Of a stretch of DNA of 64,000 nucleotides, positions 40,701 to 50,145 are shown piece after piece. Below the pieces are notes generated by a model. That model worked only from the letters and a program-made list of their open reading frames with translations. It ran no database searches and was not told the origin of the DNA. The position numbers and the translations under genes are program-made. Source of the stretch: Metopolophium dirhodum (lineage: Eukaryota > Arthropoda > Insecta > Hemiptera > Aphididae); assembly GCF_019925205.1 (NCBI RefSeq), contig NC_083562.1, positions 1,922,001 through 1,986,000 of the forward strand, in the 5' to 3' direction. The first letter of the stretch is position 1. Each line of letters begins with the position of its first letter.

Positions 40701-43700
40701 AGTTTCTCACTTTTTATGTTGGGTAGGTTTAGGCTAGGTATATATTATTTTAGGTTTTATATCATCGTAACCGAGGTCGTTATATCGTCATCGTCGTTAT
40801 TATTATTGCTATTATTAATATTATTCTTCGTCAGTGTCAAGTAGATAACCAACTTGTGTTTATGATGTCATATTTTTATAAGTAAATTGAATTTTTTTCG
40901 ACTGTTGGTGAAAAATTAAATGCGATCAGTGGTAGTGGTAAGTATTCGTGTGAAGTTTGACTCGACGCAACGGCCTGCGTAATGTCTGTGTGATTGTGTG
41001 AGCGCGGCGCCCGGACCAAAGCAACAAGTGAGACAAAACCGTTACACACAGTTGAAACATATAACTTATGAGAAAAAATTATGAGAATGATCGTTTTTAA
41101 AAATCTGATTACAAATTAAGTGTACTATCTGATTTTTATTTCTCAGACGAATATGGCGTCCTCAAGAATATTATATGACATTATGACTCGATGAGTACCT
41201 ATTATCAATAATATAATTTACTGTACCCATTCAGTTGATTACAAAATATATTTTAATCGTGATACAATTTCATTTAGTTCAAATAAGTTAAAAATATCTC
41301 TGGAAAATTATTTGATTAATATATTGTATTATTTTATTATAAACTAATGTGGTTGTGGTATAATATATTGTATACTATATGTAAAATATTAATATTAGTG
41401 TTATTCCATAACATACATTTTACAATATATAACTAATTACGGGGGAACGGCGTTGTTACTAAAGGAATAAAAGTAGAGATGTAGGTGAAATGTGAAAATG
41501 TAAATAAATAGTGTATGGATGTCCCTACTTTGATCATTTGAATTTTTATGCAACGATAATTTATTTTTTATTATAATTATTATTGCCAGTGTAGAACCAA
41601 CTTTATCTTAATTGTAAATTAAAAATATTATCTTGTGAAATTTATACTTTTGTTATTAATTACTTAAACTATATGTTATATTACTTATAACGCCATATCA
41701 TTGTAATGCAAGTTATGTAACCATTGATCTACCAGCCCGTACTTTTTAATAAATAAATAAATTATAATTCGTAAGCTTACTTAGTTACTAATTTTTTTGA
41801 ACAACTAAAATATTCAAATTATTTAAATATTTCAAGCATAATTTGTATCTTTAATTTTATATAAGAAAATATTAATGTATCAGTACTTATATAGTTATAG
41901 TTGGTACCTACTATAATAATAGATAGTATAATCCCTTAAAATAATTTGAAAAAAATGCTAAAGAATTTGCCAACATTTTTAATCGTATACTATTTGATTA
42001 TTAAATATTGTATTAAATAATCATAATATTATAAACATTATAATATTATGATCGTATTTAAAATTCATTTTTACGATTTTTTGTGTAATAATTTAGGCAT
42101 TTTACGATTGTATAAAATATGTTCAGTTTATTTCGTTAATACAATAGGTAGGTAATATTTTATTGTTGGAATAAATTTGAATTATTGTTTTATTTTTATT
42201 TAAAAAACTAATAAAGAAGTTAGGTAAAAGGTAGTTAATTCCACATTATATGGTTTAATCATGCAATATGTGTATTCAGGACGGGTAAATGTATTTAAAA
42301 TAAAATTATAAATCCAGTGACGAACGTATAAAATTATTTATTTGAACACATGTGATAACTTTACGATGTGATCTAATCAGTAATTTATATACAGTTAAAG
42401 TAACGTAATATTATTTAAAACGCATCCGTATGTAATGTTTTATATTATCTAATGTAAGGCTTATTAATAATGTAAACTTTTTTTCTTTTATGGTTAAGAA
42501 ATTAAATTGTGTGGGACATATTAGAAAACCCATACCTAACCTACGTATGTATGTTGTGCAAATGTGCAATAATAATTATTAATTCTAAACTGTTCATAAT
42601 CTATATTCTATATCATAATCTATGAATGGTACTGATTTATCAGAAAAGACATTTTTAATTTTAAGCGACCCTGGTTTTATTTTTTTTAATAACGATTAGC
42701 TCTACAGATTGTGTAAATTTCACTATTTATTGGTAATTGTAATTTATACCGATGTTCTGTGGTTATAAATTTATAATAAAACACATACATTTGAAAAAAG
42801 TTTTAAATTTATAAAATTATAAATGCTAAATTGCATGATGAGTATACACTATACATATTATGTAATAATTTATTAAAATAAGTGAATGGAGTATAATTTA
42901 TAATATAAGTATTAAGTATATAGTTAAGTGTATTATAATTAATAATATTTGTATTAAAAATTAATACAATTTTTAAAATGCGCCGCCCTAAATAAAATTA
43001 TTTATTTATAAATTAGCCGCAATTAATAATTATGTTTACAATATTTTTTAACAATTATTCTTACTAAATAAATATTAAAGTAGATACGTGAAATACAGTA
43101 TGTCTATTATTAATATCAGGAAAAAGTCTAAACTAATATTTCAACCCAAGTGTCATACTTTAGGTGTGTATTACATTTTTTTTTGAAAAATATACTTTAA
43201 TATGAGTCATGATCAAAAGATGAGCCATTTATAATAATATGTTATTCTATTATCAGTGACGTTCATTCTTTTATGTAGTAAATCAAAATTTAATCAATTT
43301 TCATTTATTTTTAAAAGAAAATTTTAACTTCACTTAGGTACTTTGTTCAGATTTAAATAGTGGGTATAACTTATTAACTACTACTTTCACTAAATGTAAT
43401 ATAACGTTAAAATAATTATATAATATATGAGAGTTTAAATTGTTTGTATAAAAATAAACATACAGTAAGTTCTTATCAAATAAATAACGAAACGAAGAAA
43501 TGGATAAATATATTTAACATAACACAAATTAATAATTACTGTTTTTCTGCGTGTCAAGTTGTATTATAATTTTTTGCATCTATTTTTTTTTCTTTAGTGA
43601 CGTCAGTTATGGTTTTTGTTTCCTTAAGTATTAAAAAGAAAGAGAAAAAGTTCCATTATGGCGCTGTTGATATACTTACATAAGCTTTTGAAATTAAATT

Positions 43701-46700
43701 TAGAATAAAAGAATATGAAATAATCGATGTAAAATACATTTAAATGTTTTATTTTAAATAAGTAGATGGACTATTTATGATTAATTGCTCAAGTATTTAA
43801 AGAGGATTTTTGAATATCTTAATATATACGTTTGTACTTAAATTGTATTTAGTTTTGATAATATAAAATTGATAAATTAAAATATTATAAATCAATAAAT
43901 TAGTTTAGAATTTAGATGAATCGACATTTTAATGAATTAATATGGCATTTTAATCATGAAAAGTAATTTTGGTAGTATAATAAACAGTAAATCTAAGTTC
44001 AAATTTAGCATAAATAATTATTACGATTATATAAAGAAGGAATGGAAAAATCGTTAAGAGTAGATTGGTTTGGTAATAATGTTTTATTTAAATTATTTTT
44101 ATTGTGGCATAAAAAAGATTAATATAGGTAAGCACTATAGTATCCTGCGCTGGTTGCCCATTTATATTTAATTGTTTTGAAGTGTAAATAAATTTGTATA
44201 TTTTAGATATCATTGCACTTGAAAAGAATAGTTAAATGATTTGAATTCTTTTGGAAAAATAGTGTTTTTCTTTGAATTTATTAAAAATAGGTACTATTGA
44301 TTCTTGTCTAAATGTCCCTTCAAAAATTATCCATATACGTAATTCTATAAATTGTAAAAATTTAAATCGTTTTAGAAAGTAAAAAGTTTGTGCGCCAGAA
44401 TAAAACTTTAGTTTTCAATGGATGAAATATGTTTGTTGATTGTTCACTATTCAGTTTTATTATTGGAGAGTTAAATTATTGGTTTTCTATACGAGAAAAT
44501 CGTCATGTCAGTAGAACATTACAAAACAATAACTTGCAAAAATTATAAACTTTCTAAAAGTCATTGAGATATATTAATATATTATTGCGCTTATATGTAT
44601 TTAGAAAATAAAATAAAAGCAAAATGTATCATGAAAACTTGAATTCAAAACCAAGTCGGAACCAGCTAGATACCTATAACTCTAATATATTGTATATTTT
44701 TATGAAACAAAAAATATTTGTTAATCATAATATAAATATTATTATAAAGTTTTATAACTAATATTTTAAATTAAAATAATATATCGAATTTCTATAACAC
44801 CAATTCAATTAATGGGAGTAAAAAATAGTTTACAATATTGACGTTTAATTCCGCTAATATGGAAGTGTACAATTTCCATTATTATGGATGATACAATACC
44901 AACGTAATATAGGACATGTATTAAAATGCAGCAAGTGACATTTGTATAATATATTGTATATATATAAAACAAAGATTCAAACCATATAGTTAAAATATAA
45001 AAAAAAATTAAATAAATCAATTGGTTTAACTCGTAAATTGAGGGTAAACAAATAAGCCAGACAGGACATAGGTCATAGAAACTATTGTTTGAAATTTGTC
45101 TTTTTTTGCTCACAGTTCACATTAATCCTGCAGAATAATGGGTCATAATGCCATTTAATAATAAATTACTGCTTTTGAAAAACGATTCTGATTAGAACCA
45201 CAGTAGTTGCTTAGGTATATATTTAACGTTTTTCGTATTTTGCCTTCCAATATAATAGTTTTTCCGTATGCTTAGAAAAACTATTTAGATAATCTAAAAA
45301 TGATCTGTTCAAAGTACCATTAAGATAAAATGTCCAAAATATAATAGGTATACATAAATATTTTTGACCTTCAGGGTAGAATACGGTAGCGTTCAGTGCT
45401 TATCTGCGCAACCTTTTACATGTAACGATTCCGTTCGTTAAATTAATTTTATTACTAAGGGTTGTTGCCAAATTGTATCAATTCAACAGTGTTATGTAAC
45501 TAAAAAGATAAAATAAATCTATTAGACAACGAATGGTCCGGGATTCTTAAACATAAATGTACATTGTACAATAGTTAATTTCATAGAGGTCACTCATGAC
45601 AACACTCATGTAATGATGTTAATATTAATAGAGATTCGAGTTGAACCAATGATAAAAATGTGTTCAATGTCAAAATGTATCTTTAAACAATTCTTCTATC
45701 ATATTTTAAACTTGTTCACACGTATTCGATTAAAATATAATATAATAAAATATATAAAATTCATAGAAATATTTTTATGTTTGTATCTTTTATTGGCTAA
45801 ATATATTCCAAGTAAAATATTTATTTTAAGTCAAACGACGGATTTTTTAACGAGTTTACCTAACCATGTTATTATAATACTCAATACTTAACCATTTGCT
45901 ATATTTTAATTATTTTAATAATGATGTTACTTAAAATATTACGAGATTGATTAATGAGTAAAATTAATTCACTTTTTCCCTTAAAGCATTGTTGGATTTT
46001 TTTTTTAAGCTGTCGAAAAACACTTAATTCGATCGTGGTATTGTATAATTAGTAATTATATTTGTAATTATTAATTATACAACGTTGACAAAGTAGGAGC
46101 CTACTATTAGTACCAACTTAGTAAACAAGCATGTCATATTTAAAGAATTCATTTGCTATACGAAAAATATATTATACGCAATGGTGTTCCCAAAAAGGTA
46201 TATGGTACGTAATCGGGTTCTACGCATAGGTGCAACTGGGGTTAAAATTATTGAGGGAGGGGGGACGCAATAACCCTAACTAAGACTGTAAGACTGTTAA
46301 CTTAAAATAACTCATAGGGACTTCACCCCACCCCCCACAAACCATCAGAAATTTTTGATTTTGAGCGAAGCGAAATTATGTGTTGGTTAGAGGTTTGGGT
46401 TTAATTAGGTGTTTTTTTTATGTTTGTGACACAATTGCGGTGAGCCAAATTAGCCAACCATGGAAATTGTCCACCCAAAATGCCATTACACCAACCAATA
46501 TATATTATCAAACTATTTTTTTTGACATTGAATACTATCTTAAATTGATTTACATAAACCTCGAGAATACCCCAAAAAAAAAAATTAATTTTCACGGTCT
46601 ACTTATATTTGGGTTAAATATTATCTAGAGGATGCAAGGTTTCTTCCCTAGCCCCCTAGTTGATTCACTGGTTCTGTCCCTTTTTATTACCTTAAAAAGT

Positions 46701-49136
46701 ATCTATAAAAAAATATATTACTGTAAAATCAATTCATTCCCCAATTCACCTAAAATTAAATATAAAAATTTGGATTTTTGTAAGTCTTATTAGAAATTTA
46801 GAATATTTAATTATAAAACTTTTTATCTGGTAGTATTTATACTAATGTATTACTTCTTAGAAAGATATTTTTCAAATTTTTTCAATTGATTTTGGGAAAA
46901 ACTTGATTTCAACAATATCTATTTTGGTGTTTTTTGGTTTTAATTTACAAATTCTTACACGAGAAGCTTTGAAATGTCTAATTTTTTCAGTTATTTTTAT
47001 TTATTAGGTAGGTAACAAGATGGTTTATTTAAATACAGTTAAGTTGGTCGTTACATACACCATAGTTGAGGAAAAATCTAAAAATCAGTTCGTGATTTGT
47101 TTTTACTCCCGGTAGGTAAGTAATACAATTCAACATTCAATATTATTAGAATAAACAAATTTCAAGTGGTTCGCTGTGCATGTTTTAAATAAATATTTCA
47201 ATACAATTCACCCATTTTAGCTTTGAAATGTTTATGCAATACAATTTCGGCATTTTGCGGTATGTGAATATTTATATAAATTATTATCATGGATATATTT
47301 TGTTTCACTCTCATACGAATTGTGTGTATTCGTTTATTTTTTACAAGCGTTGTATGAAAACTGAATACCGTACTTAATTTATTTGTGTAAATTACTTTTA
47401 TTTTTATAACAATATTATATTGGGTCACAATTTCAAGTGTATAACAATATAAAAAATAATTTAATCATATTATCAAATACGACGGAAAAACGTTTAATAT
47501 AATACTATAAAAGGATTTTCTTTTTATTTGGCGACGTTATTGGTGATAAATTAACATTTTTTTACTACTATGGTAAGTATAAGACAGTTGACGGTACAAA
47601 TTGTTGCGTCGATAATTACAAGAATTTATTATTGTGAATTATTATAAAATATATTAAATAGAAATTAGTGTGTTTATAATGGTTATAATAATATTCTCGT
47701 TGTTTTGTCGTTGTTGGTTTTTGATATTACGTGCGCAACAGGTACGAGAAAAAAAGTATCTTTCCTCTATCGTTATATTTCTTGAGAAAACAAAATGCCA
47801 TTACATTTTGTCAATTTAAAATTCAAATTGAAGTGTGTCACTTAACTCATACTAACATATATTTTAATTTTTAATCTTGATATATTGGCTTCGAGTAAAA
47901 ACTATATATACTGATGAACAATACAAACACGACGCTGTCCTGGCCTTCCTAAAATATTACATTATTCTCATATATAAATAAACGGTTCGTTCTAAATTCG
48001 TGTTTTGGCTATTACTTTTCCCACCCAATTAATAGCATATATTGTTACGTTATATATATATTTAGGTATTATAATTTATAGTTGAGTAAAATTGAGCAGG
48101 TTCGTCATTTCAGTTGTTGGTGCCAAAATGTTAGCAGTTAAATCATTACCAGGCCTACCATAACCTAACCTTATAGTTTATAACTAAGAGCAGCATATTC
48201 CAGGTACATAGTACCTATATTGCAATACGATTACAGTACATTGTATTAGAAGGCAGGCGATAACATTTTTATGACCTTCGTCATATTTTTGGAAAGATAT
48301 TAAAAAAAAAAAAGGAACGACCCCCTCCTTCCACCAATGTCGCGCCTGGAACAGTGAGGCGCAGACGTACTGCGAACCGCACGCATTGGCCGTTAGCGAA
48401 ACCGTTTGGCGCCAAAAACCGAAACGGAGGAGCGTGGACGGTGGTAAGTAATATGCATATAGAAACGAACGCGGCAAAAAAACGCGTCGAAGCGAGCGCA
48501 CTTCCTACGAACCGGAAGCGCACGTGTCCACTCACCGATGATGATGGGCACCTCGAACGGGCTGATCGGGGCGACGCCTTGGTCGTCGTACCTGTTGTAC
48601 GGTTGCTGCTGTTGCTGCGGCTGTTGCTGCTGATGGCGTGGCGGCGCGTACATGGGCCTCGGGCTGTAGATGACGGGCAACATCCTGTCCCTCGGGTCGG
48701 TGATCAGCGGCGGTTCGTAAAACGTCTGTCGGGAGTCGGCACCGTCGCCGCCGTCGCCGCCGCCGCCACCGCCGTCGTCGTCATCGTAATTGTAATCGAA
48801 ATTGTTATTGTTCTGATCCAAATCGTTGTCGTCGTCTTCGTTACCACCACGTTGGCGTTTGTCCAGCCGACGTTTGATGGTCGTCACGATTGTCCGCTTG
48901 ACGCCGCCGCCACCTCCACCTCCACCGCCACCACCACCGCCAGCTCCGCCGCCGCCGCCACAACCCAGCGTCCTGGCCGTCAGGTGCAACAAACACTTCC
49001 TGGAGTCCTTGTACTGGTGGCTCTCCAGGTTGTGCGAGCTACCGCCCCTGACCGGCGGCGGGTGTGCCGCAAACAGCGCCACAACGCCCAGCGCCAACAG
49101 GCCGCCGCCCAGCTGCAATCTTCGGTTTAACAGCAT
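13683..49136 (-). CDS. jeb: jelly belly (Jeb), secreted Alk ligand; three coding exons
   Basis: The coding sequence is the complement of 13683-13742, 14388-14548 and 48536-49136 joined: 822 bases, 273 residues plus TAA. Seen in the sequence: an N-terminal signal peptide (about residues 1-31), a long low-complexity region (about 60-185), one six-cysteine LDLa domain (Cys202, 214, 225, 232, 238, 249) and a C-terminus ending ALLRWARGR. Every intron starts GT and ends AG on the minus strand; exon 1 ends in phase 1 and exon 2 supplies AG to make Glu201; exon 2 ends in phase 0. Known of the family: in Drosophila, Jeb is secreted, binds the receptor tyrosine kinase Alk, and drives visceral mesoderm founder specification and neural circuit maturation. 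The LDLa domain plus the FKTTKAHLD...RWARGR tail are, as I recall the family, characteristic of Jeb. The protein is much shorter than the fly one (about 560 residues as I recall), so an extra small exon in the 34 kb intron cannot be excluded, although none is needed for frame. Identity of the two 3' exons is very sure; linkage of exon 1 to them is inferred from phase, order and signal peptide. Confidence 0.88.
13743..14387 (-). other. jeb: jeb intron 2, 645 bases
   Basis: This short AT-rich intron has donor GTAAGA and acceptor TTTTTTCAG on the minus strand. Nothing else is visible in it. Confidence 0.85.
14388..14548 (-). CDS. jeb: jeb coding exon 2: LDLa domain
   Basis: This 161-base exon lies between a CAG acceptor (14551-14549) and a GTAAGA donor (14387-14382). 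It encodes residues 201-254 and contains the whole LDL-receptor class A domain. The six cysteines are ECPP, RFAC, RFRC, HVLC, YIDC and RKNC. The Ca-binding motif reads CDGYIDCPNGDDED, which fits the class A consensus. LDLa modules are disulphide-stabilised and calcium-dependent; in Jeb this domain is needed for Alk binding. Its GC content is well above the flanking intron, as expected for an exon under selection. Confidence in Jeb rather than another LDLa protein comes from the flanking EDGFERFACPTPD and FFFKT segments together with the next exon. Confidence 0.95.
15720..15985. promoter_or_regulatory. GC-richer island in the jeb intron, 3' part
   Basis: This stretch is clearly richer in GC and CpG than the DNA on either side (for example GCTGCGCGTGGGTTTCGCGG and GGAGCGGACCGCTGCGAGGC). 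It has no convincing open frame across it. It could be an enhancer or a non-coding exon. The 65-codon frame that follows at 15979-16176 is not recognised. Confidence 0.3.
16740..17400 (-). repeat. reverse copy of the 5'-end repeat family
   Basis: CGCTCTGCGGTACAGTAG and GGGAAACGATTCTGAGTGAA (16749-16876) are the complement of the CTCAGAATCG block. Further on, the complement contains GGCTTGAAAATGTAATATAA, matching the tandem units at 1.8-3.2 kb. The copy is diverged and has no coding potential. Confidence 0.5.
17401..18360. other. AT-rich intronic stretch without a gene
   Basis: Nothing recognisable was seen. The minus-strand frame at 18123-18392 runs into the end of the next transposon and has no family resemblance. 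Confidence 0.5.
18361..19427. mobile_element. TA-flanked TIR element, copy 1, with a nested insertion
   Basis: The left end is CAGAGTGATTCACTGAACAT; the right end, inverted, is CAGGACGATTCTTCACCAAG followed by CATGATCACCCC. Both ends are flanked by TA, as expected for Tc1/mariner-type non-autonomous elements. The interior matches copy 2 (36640-37377) in words such as ACAAACTTCTGTTTT, CTAATTCAAAATT, TTATTAAAATGTTT and ACAGGACACTCC. A separate element occupies 18892-19280; without it this copy is 678 bases, close to the 738 of copy 2. No transposase is present. Confidence 0.75.
18892..19280. mobile_element. nested MITE with 40-base inverted ends
   Basis: The left end AGTTGCGTCTCGTAAAAAAG and the inverted right end AGTTGCGTCCCGTAAAAAAG continue to match to about 40 bases with only 3 mismatches in all. 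The element, 389 bases, sits inside the TA-flanked element and so is younger than it. The interior is AT-rich and non-coding, with a partial internal repeat of the GGACGCAATTC word at 18952. Its superfamily and target duplication are unclear. Confidence 0.7.
19428..20750. other. intronic stretch without a recognised gene
   Basis: A moderately GC-richer patch lies near 19640-19830. A 63-codon plus-strand frame at 20155-20346 is not recognised. Otherwise AT-rich. Confidence 0.45.
20751..20858. mobile_element. small foldback repeat, about 108 bases
   Basis: Arms of about 35 bases: TAAAATCACTTCGTCGATTG, then ATGATTTGCAT, face an inverted copy (ATGCAAATTATCAATCG ... GTGATTTA). The strongest stretch matches at 16 of 17 bases. 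It is consistent with a solo MITE or a hairpin-forming repeat. Confidence 0.5.
21090..22260 (+). promoter_or_regulatory. GC/CpG-richer island in the jeb intron with a donor-like site
   Basis: Two GC-richer sub-blocks (about 21120-21560 and 21750-22255) are separated by AT dinucleotide repeats. The second contains a consensus splice donor, GTTGTG|GTAAGT, at 21920. No coding frame is convincing: the frames at 21128-21325, 21363-21679 and 22017-22247 share no family signature and overlap in different frames. It could be a promoter with a non-coding first exon on the plus strand, or an enhancer. Confidence 0.3.
22261..27210. other. AT-rich intronic stretch
   Basis: It contains a G13 run (23335-23347), a diverged reverse copy of the CTCAGAATCG repeat block (about 24775-24905) and a GC-richer patch near 25880-26080 that was not identified. 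No gene was recognised. Confidence 0.5.
24775..24905 (-). repeat. diverged reverse CTCAGAATCG repeat block
   Basis: The order GTCGCTCTGTTGTATCTAAG ... TTTGAATTTAATGG ... TTCAGAGTGGAGACGG mirrors the complement of 1341-1456 and 35845-36015. Confidence 0.4.
27211..27504 (+). other. unrecognised open frame of 97 codons, possible terminal exon
   Basis: The frame is unusually mixed in composition for this region, with DSDTNDIFDENWIESRYLDF and NPRWQIHRWN segments that do not look like AT-rich noise. It ends at TAA (27502-27504) and an AATAAA lies about 85 bases downstream (near 27590). No acceptor, signal peptide or domain is obvious and I do not recognise the protein. It might be the last exon of a small nested plus-strand gene, a decayed element, or chance. 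Confidence 0.22.
27744..27994. mobile_element. MITE-like element with 28-base inverted ends, 251 bases
   Basis: 27744-27771 and the complement of 27967-27994 agree at 26 of 28 bases (TTGTGTTGT..., then TTTAATATGAGAGTG). Weaker inverted similarity continues inward (ATGATAAGAACAG against its counterpart near 27930). It is non-coding. Confidence 0.6.
27995..34189. other. AT-rich intronic stretch without a gene
   Basis: No exon, RNA gene or clear mobile element was seen over about 6 kb. A hairpin lies at about 30313-30352 (ATTAATGGTCT ... AGACCATTAAT). Short frames here are AT-driven. Confidence 0.55.
34190..34680. other. unidentified block with C-rich plus strand
   Basis: The plus strand becomes markedly C-rich (ACCTGAACCTCTCTCTCATA; CCACATATCCACTCAACATC) relative to the surrounding intron, and the block ends exactly where a hAT-like element begins. 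Translation on either strand is broken by several stops. It may be a decayed coding fragment or transposon piece, but no family was recognised. Confidence 0.3.
34681..35374. mobile_element. hAT-like non-autonomous element, 694 bases
   Basis: The left end CAGCGGTTCCCAAACT and the inverted right end TAGTGGTTCCCAAACT are typical of hAT/Charlie-type elements. The flanking 8-mers TCCTAAGT and TCAGAACT agree at 5 of 8 positions, which fits a decayed 8-base target duplication. The interior is AT-rich with no intact transposase; the 84-codon frame at 35061-35315 has no recognisable domain. Confidence 0.65.
35845..36015 (+). repeat. CTCAGAATCG-family repeat block
   Basis: The words GTTCAGAATCGTTTTCCGTA, TACAATGG, TTAATACTTCCATTACC and ACAGCAGAGCGATTCTCC follow the order of the blocks at 1341-1456 and 2590-2725. 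Confidence 0.55.
36640..37377. mobile_element. TA-flanked TIR element, copy 2, 738 bases
   Basis: The left end CAGTGTTATTCACCAAGCAT and the inverted right end CAGGTTGATTCACCAAGCAT match well and are flanked by TA on both sides. The interior aligns with copy 1 at 18361-19427, without the nested insertion. It has no coding capacity, and is therefore non-autonomous. Confidence 0.75.
37378..39830. other. AT-rich intronic stretch without a gene
   Basis: Short minus-strand frames at 37615-37851 and 39041-39295 are not recognised. Slightly higher GC appears from about 38930, leading into the next island. Confidence 0.5.
39830..41040. promoter_or_regulatory. GC/CpG-richer island in the jeb intron, 5' part
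   Basis: GC- and CpG-rich blocks lie at about 39890-40170, 40290-40380 and 40960-41030. A short ATG frame at 40920 runs into a consensus donor, GTAGTG|GTAAGT, at 40938. Overlapping frames on both strands (39885-40097, 39897-40184, 40175-40426) have Arg/Pro-rich composition typical of GC noise rather than a conserved protein. It is a candidate enhancer, alternative promoter or non-coding first exon. Confidence 0.35.
41041..46180. other. AT-rich intronic stretch without a gene
   Basis: No gene was recognised. It contains a 42-base hairpin at 46041-46082, a perfect TGACGTCA near 43600, and a short piece near 45177-45200 (AACGATTCTGATTAGAACCA) that resembles the end of the CTCAGAATCG family. Frames at 44805-45113 and 45613-45891 are AT-driven. 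Confidence 0.5.
46041..46082. repeat. 42-base inverted repeat
   Basis: Arms of 18 bases (TTGTATAATTAGTAATTA and its near complement) with one mismatch surround a 6-base loop. Most bases are A or T. Confidence 0.75.
46190..46400. repeat. decayed transposon-like fragment
   Basis: The stretch has GC/G-rich patches (TATTGAGGGAGGGGGGACGC; CACCCCACCCCCCACAAACC) and ends in TTGAGCGAAGCGAAATTATG, close to the ATTCTGAGCGAAGCG end word of the 5' repeat family. No intact ends were seen. Confidence 0.35.
46401..48300. other. AT-rich intronic stretch next to jeb exon 1
   Basis: No gene was recognised. Frames at 46380-46628 and 47198-47428 are short and featureless. Confidence 0.5.
48536..49136 (-). CDS. 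jeb: jeb coding exon 1: signal peptide and low-complexity region
   Basis: This exon encodes residues 1-200 plus the first base of codon 201. The start was chosen at the ATG on 49136-49134. It is the first ATG after the in-frame stop at 49371-49373, has G at -3, and is followed at once by a signal peptide (MLLNRR, then a Leu/Gly/Ala/Val core to about residue 24). After it come a segment with Cys48 and Cys59, glycine runs (60-64 and 66-78), a basic patch with KR and KRR (80-96), an Asp/Asn-rich acidic stretch (99-121), a Gly/Asp run (122-133) and a Gln run (169-178). The exon ends in VPIII and a GTGAGT donor at 48535-48530. It is far more GC-rich than its surroundings because of the Gly, Ala and Arg codons. 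The run lengths are likely polymorphic. The open frame could continue past the donor, but that part is intron. Confidence 0.82.
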
Positions 49137-49290
49137 ATCGCGACCGCTGTTATGACCGCGGGACGGTGATCCGAAGATCGCGGCGGCGACGGCGGCGGCT
49201 GCGACCGGACGGCGTTTACGTGCGATTTTATTCACTGTTGCGGGAGACTGGTCGCGGAGCACGACGGTTACGCGGCCCGCGGTGTGAACG

Positions 49291-49310
49291 ACTGACTGAC
49301 TGACTGACTG
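49291..49310. repeat. (ACTG)5 microsatellite
   Basis: Five ACTG units lie in the jeb 5' flank, between the in-frame stop and the chosen start codon. Confidence 0.9.
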
Positions 49311-49645
49311 CCTGCCGGCCGCCACCGCCACTGCCGCCGCTGTTGCCGAGTGGCCGCGCGCAGCGGTGTGTCAATGCAGCAGCAATATTCGCAGTGGCGT
49401 TAGGATGTTACTATTGTTTGGGGGGGGCGGCGGCGGTGGGACGTGGGTGCTGGGGTGAGAGAAAGTGCTCTTTTTGAATATTTATTCGCTATAGCGTGTA
49501 AATGACGACAGATTAGGAACCTACGCTGCGACGGGATTTCGTCTCGTGATGGTGAGCGGGTGACTCGCGCCGAAAGCGTGAGAAAAAGAAATGATACTAA
49601 TAACGATAATGGCAATAATAAAAAAATAAATTCCAACGACGGTGA

Positions 49646-49661
49646 AGAGAGAGAGAGAGAG
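49646..49661. repeat. (GA)8 tract
   Basis: A purine dinucleotide run in the jeb 5' flank. It could bind a GAGA-type factor (inference). Confidence 0.85.
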
Positions 49662-50121
49662 TGACAATGAGCGAGACAGAGATAGGAAGTGAGAGGAAAG
49701 AAAATCTGCGGAGGGAGGAAAAAAAATCGTACTCGTGAAATCGCGCGTATATACGACGGTTTCAACAGATGTCCTCCGGAGCGCTCGCGGTCGTTGGCAT
49801 GACGCGTCTGCCGGCTCGTTTGGAATGTGTCGGACTGAAGGGACGACGACTCTGCGTGTGCGTTGCCCCATGTTGCCGGCAGGCCGCTGGCCCACACACC
49901 CACACACCCTACTCGCATGCGACATCCCTTAAAATTGCCCGGCTTCAGTGTGCGCGCGCAGCGCACGGGGTGAGGAAATGGGTCATCCGTGTGGGAGATA
50001 TGTATATATATATTTATTTTTTCCTTTTCCCCTTTCTCGTTCGCTCGCTTTCTCTCTCACTCGCCCGCTCACCCTCACACACGAACACACATGCACGCAC
50101 ACTCGTCCACGTCTCTCACTT

Positions 50122-50145
50122 TCTCTCTCTCTCTCTCTCTCTCTC
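50122..50145. repeat. (TC)12 microsatellite
   Basis: A pyrimidine run within a wider CT-rich region (about 50030-50150). It makes the long Ser/Leu/Phe- and Arg/Glu-rich spurious frames seen around it. Confidence 0.9.

Larger units (their letters stand above)
14549..48535 (-). other. jeb: jeb intron 1, about 34 kb
   Basis: The donor GTGAGT at 48535 and the CAG acceptor at 14551-14549 are in compatible phase. I found no further exon that would fit between them. The intron is mostly AT-rich unique-looking DNA with several transposable elements (listed separately) and three GC-richer islands. Long first introns of developmental genes usually hold enhancers; here that is inference only. Confidence 0.75.

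Noticed and set aside
48354..49130. 258-codon plus-strand open frame opposite jeb exon 1
   Set aside because: It is the antisense shadow of the Gly/Asp/Gln codons of jeb exon 1. Its own product is a Val/Ala/Leu/Arg repeat with no domain.
49137..49331. Longer jeb start upstream of 49136
   Set aside because: The extra 65 codons begin with GTG at 49331-49329, contain no ATG, and would place non-signal sequence before a clear signal peptide. The ATG at 49136 is the first after the in-frame stop.
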